From assembly GCA_000720995.1 (NCBI GenBank), contig JOEL01000011.1, forward strand, positions 1-64,000: a DNA stretch of 64,000 nucleotides, written 5' to 3'. Shown in pieces: positions 59,388-64,000 of the stretch. The notes beneath the pieces were generated by a model. The model was not told the origin of the DNA and made no database searches. It was given only the letters and a program-made list of their open reading frames with translations. Origin of the DNA: Streptomyces celluloflavus. GTDB taxonomy: Bacteria > Actinomycetota > Actinomycetes > Streptomycetales > Streptomycetaceae. How positions within the stretch are numbered: the stretch's first letter is position 1; each line of letters begins with the position of its first letter. The position numbers were made by a program, and so were the translations under genes.

Positions 59388-59759
59388 GGGCGTACTCCGG
59401 ATGATCGCGCTGCCCCGACGGGCAGGATGGACGACTTACGCCCTGTTTGATGCGGAAAGCGGGCCGCGGGTTTGCCGGGGCCGGACATGACGTGCGTCAT
59501 AAAAGCGTCCGACGTCGTCATGCGTCATAAAGCGTCCGACGTCGTCAAACGTCCGAGCCAGGCCCGGAACCGGCCGAGCGGTACTCGTACGCACCGGGGG
59601 CCGGCGGGACGGTATCCGTACTCACCGGGGCGGTATCCGTACGCGCCAGGGGCCCGGCCGGGCGGCATCCACCCGGCCGTGACCGGGGCTGTCGGGGCTG
59701 TCATACCCCTGGCGTAGGCTGGTTCGGTCGTTATGCCCGCCTCCGAAAGGGACGCCCCG
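59388..59759. other. Intergenic with tandem repeats before mqnC
   Basis: Holds a 28/27-bp near-perfect tandem repeat (59493-59520 and 59521-59547) and a palindrome (ATGACG-TG-CGTCAT, 59487-59500). CGGTATCCGTAC recurs near 59610 and 59630. No gene is supported. The repeats sit about 110 bp beyond the esterase start and over 200 bp before mqnC. Confidence 0.55.
59493..59547. repeat. 2 x 27/28-bp tandem repeat
   Basis: TGCGTCATAAA, then GCGTCCGACGTCGTCA, occurs twice in a row, the first copy with one extra A. A third partial copy, ACGTCCGAG, follows. Confidence 0.9.
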
Positions 59760-60959
59760 GTGACCGAGAACGCCGACCTCCAGTCCGTACTCGACCGCGC
59801 CGCGCAGGGCGGCCGCATCACGCCGGAGGAAGCACTCGACCTGTACCGCTCCGCTCCGCTGCACGCCCTGGGGGCCGCCGCCGACGCCGCGCGCCGCCGC
59901 CGCTACGCCGGCACCGAGCACATCGCGACGTACATCATCGAGCGCAACATCAACTACACCAATGTCTGCGTGACGGCCTGCAAGTTCTGCGCCTTCTACG
60001 CCGCGCCCAAGGACACCGCCAAGGGCTGGACCCGCGATCTCGACGACATCCTGCGCCGCTGCGCGGAGACCGTCGAGCTGGGCGGCACCCAGATCATGTT
60101 CCAGGGCGGCCACCACCCGGACTACGGCGTCGAGTACTACGAGAAGCACTTCTCGGCGATCAAGCAGGCGTACCCGCAGCTGGTCATCCACTCCCTCGGC
60201 GCCTCCGAGGTCGAGCACATGGCGCGGATCTCCAAGGTGACGCCCGAGGAGGCGATCCGCCGGATCCACGCCGCCGGCCTCGACTCCTTCGCGGGCGCCG
60301 GCGCCGAGCTGCTGCCGGCCCGGCCGCGCAAGGCGATCGCGCCGCTGAAGGAGTCCGGCGAGCGGTGGCTGGAGATCATGGAGACGGCGCACAACCTGGG
60401 CGTCGAGTCCACCTCCACCATGCTCATGGGCACCGGCGAGACCAACGCCGAGCGCATCGAGCACCTGCGCATGATCCGCGATGTCCAGGACCGTACGGGC
60501 GGCTTCCGCGCCTTCATCCCGTACACCTACCAGCCGGAGAACAATCACCTCAAGGGCCAGACGCAGGCCACCCTCTTCGAGTACCTGCGCATGATCGCCA
60601 TCGGCCGGATCTTCCTCGACAACGTCGCGCACATCCAGGGCTCCTGGCTGACCACCGGCAAGGAGGTCGGCCAGCTCTCGCTGCACTACGGCGCGGACGA
60701 CCTCGGCTCGATCATGCTGGAGGAGAACGTCGTCTCCTCGGCCGGCGCCAAGCACCGCTCCAACCGCACGGAGATCATCGACCTGATCCGCAAGGCGGGC
60801 CGGGTCCCGGCGCAGCGCGCGACCACCTATGAGCACCTGATCGTGCACGACGACCCGGCCAACGACCCGGTCGACGACAAGGTCGTCTCGCATCTCTCCT
60901 CGACCGCCATCGAGGGCGGTACGGCCCACCCGGAGCTGAAGCTCATCGAGGCCAACTGA
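59760..60959 (+). CDS. mqnC: Cyclic dehypoxanthine futalosine synthase (radical SAM)
   Basis: Protein of 399 residues from the GTG at 59760. The radical SAM motif is C70-x3-C74-x2-C77 (CVTACKFC). GGTQIMFQGGHHPDYG and TSTMLMGTGET are MqnC marks. It cyclises dehypoxanthine futalosine in menaquinone synthesis. AAAGGG lies upstream of the GTG; an ATG at 59733 would add nine residues. The following gene, 61063, is on the same strand. Confidence 0.95.
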   Translation: MTENADLQSVLDRAAQGGRITPEEALDLYRSAPLHALGAAADAARRRRYAGTEHIATYIIERNINYTNVCVTACKFCAFYAAPKDTAKGWTRDLDDILRRCAETVELGGTQIMFQGGHHPDYGVEYYEKHFSAIKQAYPQLVIHSLGASEVEHMARISKVTPEEAIRRIHAAGLDSFAGAGAELLPARPRKAIAPLKESGERWLEIMETAHNLGVESTSTMLMGTGETNAERIEHLRMIRDVQDRTGGFRAFIPYTYQPENNHLKGQTQATLFEYLRMIAIGRIFLDNVAHIQGSWLTTGKEVGQLSLHYGADDLGSIMLEENVVSSAGAKHRSNRTEIIDLIRKAGRVPAQRATTYEHLIVHDDPANDPVDDKVVSHLSSTAIEGGTAHPELKLIEAN

Positions 60960-61062
60960 ACGCCGACGGGCGGGAGTTGACCATGTGGCCGGAGAGTGGC
61001 CCGTTGCCGGAGGGGACTGACCCGGTGCGGGCACGCGGGCTGTCTTCGGAGGTCCGGCTGCC

Positions 61063-61677
61063 GTGCTGACGCTTCACCGGGTGCGCGGGGTCCGGCTCGT
61101 GGTGGACGGCCCGCCCGCCGAGCGGCCGGACGACGCGCGCCCGGGTGACGAGTACGCCGACGGGTTCGCAAGCGAGTACGCCGATGGGTACGCGGTGGTC
61201 GTCGATGGTGACCGCTTCGCGGCTGTCGGGCCGTATACGGAGCTGCTCGCGGCGTACGGCGAGCGGGCGCGGTCGCGGGAGTGGGACGGCGTACTGACGC
61301 CGGGCCGCTACGAACCGGACGGTGCCGCGCTGCTGGAGGCCGCCTACCACCCCGACCCGCGCGAGGCCGATGAACTGGGCAGCGAGCCGATCAGGGGCGA
61401 GGCGCTCGCCGCCCTCGGTATGACCGAGACCCGCTGGGGTGCCAGTGCCCGGCGCGGGCTGCAGCGCCTGCTGGCGACCGGGACGACCGCGCTGACCGGC
61501 CCTTTCACCCGGCCTGCGGTCCGTACGGCCGTTCAGCGGTCCGGCCTGCGGGACCTGCCGGAGCGCCGCCCGCGCACGCTGGCCGTCGGCGGCCCGGCCG
61601 ATTTCGCCGTCTTCGCCGCGGACGGCAGCTGCCTCGCCACCGCGCTCGGCGGCCGCCTGGTGTTCCGCCGCCGCTGA
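61063..61677 (+). CDS. Imidazolonepropionase-like domain protein
   Basis: Protein of 204 residues. [19 protein letters not shown], then [25 protein letters not shown] recalls the N-terminal beta sandwich of amidohydrolases (imidazolonepropionase-like). [20 protein letters not shown] resembles the C-terminal edge of the same fold. The metal-binding barrel is missing, so it is likely not an active amidohydrolase. It sits between mqnC and menG on the same strand. The GTG at 61063 has GGAGG upstream. Confidence 0.7.
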   Translation: MLTLHRVRGVRLVVDGPPAERPDDARPGDEYADGFASEYADGYAVVVDGDRFAAVGPYTELLAAYGERARSREWDGVLTPGRYEPDGAALLEAAYHPDPREADELGSEPIRGEALAALGMTETRWGASARRGLQRLLATGTTALTGPFTRPAVRTAVQRSGLRDLPERRPRTLAVGGPADFAVFAADGSCLATALGGRLVFRRR

Positions 61678-62018
61678 GGGCCTTGCGGGGGGTTCGTCCG
61701 CCTTCTCGCTGCCCGGCCCGTCCCCGGTCCTTCGTCCTCCCGCTTTTCCCCCGACTCCTCGATGATCTTCGTCAAGGAACCGTCAATGCCGCGTCGTCGC
61801 ACGTCAGGGCGGTGTCAACGGAAGCGGAACGGCCGCTGCCACCCGGCAGGATCCTGGGTGCGGGGGCGGCCGATTCGGCCGCTCACGATGCGCTGCACCG
61901 CTGGACCGCCCGGATGTTCCGAGGGGGCATGCGGCCGCCCCCGTCCAGACTCCGCGCCCGCCGCCCCAAGGGCGTGCCCGGTGCGGGGGCGATCCGCCGC
62001 ACGGTGGACAATGGCCAG
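61678..62018. other. Intergenic before menG
   Basis: 341 bp, GC-rich, with no supported gene or repeat. The menG promoter is presumably here. Confidence 0.45.
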
Positions 62019-62717
62019 GTGACCCGAGCATCCCTGGACAAGCAGCCGCACGAAGTCGCCGCGATGTTCGACGACGTGGCGGCGCGGTACGACCTCACCA
62101 ATGACGTGCTCTCCCTGGGGCAGGCGCGACTGTGGCGCAAGGAGGTGCAGCGGGCGGTGGCCGCGCGGCCCGCCGAGCGGGTGCTCGACCTCGCGGCCGG
62201 TACCGGTACGTCCTCGCTCCCGTTCGCCCGGACCGGCGCGTACGTCGTGCCCTGCGATTTCTCGGTGGGCATGCTCAAGGAGGGCAAGCGGCGGCACTCG
62301 TGGCTGCCCTTCACCGCGGGCGACGGCACGCGTCTGCCGTTCGCCGACGGGGTGTTCGACGCCGTCACCATCTCCTTCGGACTGCGCAACATCCAGGACA
62401 CCGACGCCGCGCTGGCCGAGCTGTACCGCGTCACCAAGCCCGGTGGCCGGGTCGTGATCTGCGAGTTCAGCGAGCCGACCTGGGCGCCGTTCCGGACCGT
62501 CTACACCGAGTACCTGATGCGCGCGCTGCCCCCGGTCGCCCGCGCGGTCAGCAGCAACCCGGACGCGTACGTCTATCTCGCCGAGTCCATCCGCACCTGG
62601 CCCAACCAGCCCGAACTCGCCGCCCGGATGCAGGGCGTGGGCTGGGACCGGGTCGCCTGGCGCAATCTGACCGGCGGTGTGGTGGCGCTGCACCGGGGTA
62701 CCAAGCCGGCCGAGTAG
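62019..62717 (+). CDS. menG: Demethylmenaquinone methyltransferase
   Basis: Protein of 232 residues of the UbiE/MenG family. [16 protein letters not shown] is the SAM-binding motif I, and [37 protein letters not shown] is characteristic. It methylates the quinone ring in the last step of menaquinone synthesis. The GTG at 62019 is chosen by family alignment; a GTG at 62004 is possible. It ends the menaquinone genes of this window. Confidence 0.95.
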   Translation: MTRASLDKQPHEVAAMFDDVAARYDLTNDVLSLGQARLWRKEVQRAVAARPAERVLDLAAGTGTSSLPFARTGAYVVPCDFSVGMLKEGKRRHSWLPFTAGDGTRLPFADGVFDAVTISFGLRNIQDTDAALAELYRVTKPGGRVVICEFSEPTWAPFRTVYTEYLMRALPPVARAVSSNPDAYVYLAESIRTWPNQPELAARMQGVGWDRVAWRNLTGGVVALHRGTKPAE

Positions 62718-62854
62718 GCCGCGAGCGGACGGCGTGAGACGTGAGCGAGGGGGTGAAGGAGTGAGGCGGCTGCCGAGACGGAACGCGTGATTCCCACGTG
62801 CGCCCGCCCCACCACAGCCGCCCCACTCCCACCTCCCCCCGCTTCACCCCCGTC

Positions 62855-62911
62855 TCACACGTCCAGCCGGAAGCAGTAAGCCCTCACACATCCAGCCGGA
62901 AGCAGTACGCC
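62855..62911. repeat. Tandem copy of the last codons of the GNAT gene
   Basis: About 28 bp at 62884-62911 (end of the GNAT gene) is repeated at 62855-62882 with two or three differences. The copy lies just beyond the stop codon. Confidence 0.85.
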
Positions 62912-63396
62912 TCCCGCTGTGACGTCGGCGAGTGCAGCGTCTCCGCGTGCCGCATGCCCAGGCGCCGGGTCACGGCTATCGACCGCTCGTTGCGGGCGTC
63001 CACCATCGCGACGACCTGCTGGACCCCGGCCTCCCGTACGGCGTCCAGCGCCCTCTGCGCCGCGACCGTGGCGTACCCCTTGCCCCAGTACGCGCGGCCG
63101 AGCCGCCAGCCGATCTCGATCTCGCCCGCCGGGCCCCACTCCCGCGGCCACGGCTGCGCCCCGGTGAAGCCGATGACCGCGCCGTCGGCAGGGTCGAGCA
63201 GCGTGTAGAGGCAGAAGCCCCGCTCCGCGTGGTGCCGGCGCTGGCGCGCGGTCAGTTCCTCGTACACCGACAGCTCGGCCGGCGCGCCGCCGTGGAACTC
63301 CATGACGTCCGGGTCGTTGAAGGCCCGGTGCCAGTTCAGCGCGTCCTCCTCGGTGGGCACGCGCAGCTCGACGGCGGGTAGCGGTGTGTTGTTCAT
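62884..63396 (-). CDS. GNAT acetyltransferase, RimJ/RimL type
   Basis: Protein of 170 residues. LRVPTEEDALNWHRAFNDPDV opens the fold, IEIGWRLGRAYWGKGYATVA is the acetyl-CoA motif, and VDARNERSIAVTRRLGMRH is the C-terminal part typical of RimJ/RimL (alanine or peptide N-acetylation) enzymes. The substrate is uncertain. The ATG at 63396 follows AAGGGTTGG. It is divergent from the geranylgeranyl reductase gene. Confidence 0.88.
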   Translation of the reverse strand: MNNTPLPAVELRVPTEEDALNWHRAFNDPDVMEFHGGAPAELSVYEELTARQRRHHAERGFCLYTLLDPADGAVIGFTGAQPWPREWGPAGEIEIGWRLGRAYWGKGYATVAAQRALDAVREAGVQQVVAMVDARNERSIAVTRRLGMRHAETLHSPTSQREAYCFRLDV

Positions 63397-63449
63397 GAGC
63401 CAACCCTTCAGGAAGTGATCACCAACGCCCCCATAGACTGCATGTGCCC

Positions 63450-63465
63450 GGTGCCTAACGGCACC
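63450..63465. promoter_or_regulatory. Inverted repeat before geranylgeranyl reductase-like gene
   Basis: GGTGCC-TAAC-GGCACC forms a 6-bp inverted repeat about 36 bp before the GTG at 63501, in the divergent gap with the GNAT gene. An AT-rich patch (ATATCCATATATC) follows. Confidence 0.5.
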
Positions 63466-63500
63466 CAGATATCCATATATCGACTTCCGGGAGAACCGCC

Positions 63501-64000
63501 GTGACCGAGTCCGCGTCCGTGACACAGCCCGTGGCAGAGTCGGCGACCACGCCCCGCTCGGAGTACAGCGCGGATGTGATCGTCGTCGGCGCCGGGCCCG
63601 CAGGTTCGGCGACCGCCTACCACCTCGCCAAGTCCGGTCTGGACGTCCTCCTCCTGGAGAAGACCGCCTTCCCCCGCGAGAAGGTCTGCGGTGACGGTCT
63701 GACCCCGCGCGCGACCAAGCAGCTCGTCGCCATGGGCATCGACATCTCCGAGGAAGCGGGCTGGCTGCGCAACAAGGGCCTGCGCATCATCGGCGGCGGC
63801 TCCCGCCTCCAGCTCGACTGGCCGGACCTGGCGAGCTACCCGGACTACGGCCTCGTCCGCCGGCGCGACGACTTCGACGAGCAGCTGGCGAGGCAGGCGC
63901 AGAAGGCCGGCGCGCGGCTCTACGAGCGCTGCAACGTCGGCGCCCCGGTCATCCACGAGCTGACCGGCCACATCACCGGCGTGCAGGCGAAGCTCGGCGA
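63501..64000 (+). CDS. Geranylgeranyl reductase-like flavoprotein (5' part)
   Basis: The first 166 residues are in the window; the rest is cut off. [19 protein letters not shown] is the FAD-binding start, and FPREKVCGDGLTPRATKQL is the family segment with Cys and Gly that follows the first Rossmann part. The group reduces double bonds of prenyl chains. Position next to menG suggests it acts on the menaquinone side chain, and from memory nuo genes commonly follow in Streptomyces, but that is outside the window. The GTG at 63501 has GGGAG upstream. Confidence 0.9.
   Translation, partial: MTESASVTQPVAESATTPRSEYSADVIVVGAGPAGSATAYHLAKSGLDVLLLEKTAFPREKVCGDGLTPRATKQLVAMGIDISEEAGWLRNKGLRIIGGGSRLQLDWPDLASYPDYGLVRRRDDFDEQLARQAQKAGARLYERCNVGAPVIHELTGHITGVQAKLG

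Overview
The window is high-GC actinobacterial DNA, almost certainly from Streptomyces or a close relative. The evidence is strong G/C bias at third codon positions, frequent GTG and TTG starts, and a gene order (hemL, phosphoglycerate mutase-like, secreted deacetylase, TlpA/CcdA/ResB/CcsB, then the futalosine menaquinone genes) that I recall from Streptomyces chromosomes. No rRNA, tRNA or CRISPR array was seen.

Left part (1-9000): the edge holds the 3' end of a group II intron, with a canonical domain V and VI. A YqeB-like membrane protein, an SDR, a YnfA-like membrane protein, and a FAD monooxygenase divergent from a TetR regulator follow, then a cupin/SDR pair. This stretch is loosely packed and rich in short tandem repeats and low-complexity protein tails.

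9.1-17.5 kb is conserved core: hemL, a histidine phosphatase, a Tat lipoprotein of deacetylase type, and the System II cytochrome c maturation operon (thioredoxin lipoprotein, CcdA, ResB, CcsB). A Tat-exported phospholipase C follows on the other strand. 19.4-24.7 kb is accessory: a phosphotransferase, an XRE-type regulator divergent from two small Streptomyces-type proteins across a palindrome, DUF4291, a broken MFS gene, a GNAT enzyme and a deaminase.

25-31.5 kb carries menaquinone genes mqnL, mqnP, mqnM and mqnE, with a rhomboid protein and an AsnC regulator between them. mqnA (57.2 kb), mqnC (59.8 kb) and the final methyltransferase menG/ubiE (62.0 kb) lie at the right end, followed by a geranylgeranyl reductase-type flavoprotein cut by the window edge. 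Thus most of the futalosine route is spread over 38 kb; mqnB and mqnD are not here.

Between these core blocks is accessory DNA. A Cys-rich leader peptide precedes an SDF-family symporter (32.5-34.2 kb). A three-gene operon encodes a small protein, a DUF6879-like protein and a STAND NTPase with TPR-like repeats (34.4-37.7 kb), and is the best candidate for an undescribed system. There are two TetR regulators, one beside an alpha/beta hydrolase and one overlapping a carotenoid oxygenase. A glycan locus has a GT2 enzyme, a nucleotidyltransferase and GtrA, plus a damaged second GtrA copy beside a large membrane protein. Last come a tripeptidyl-peptidase-like hydrolase, a 740-residue DUF4157 (HELVH) protein and a cold shock protein.
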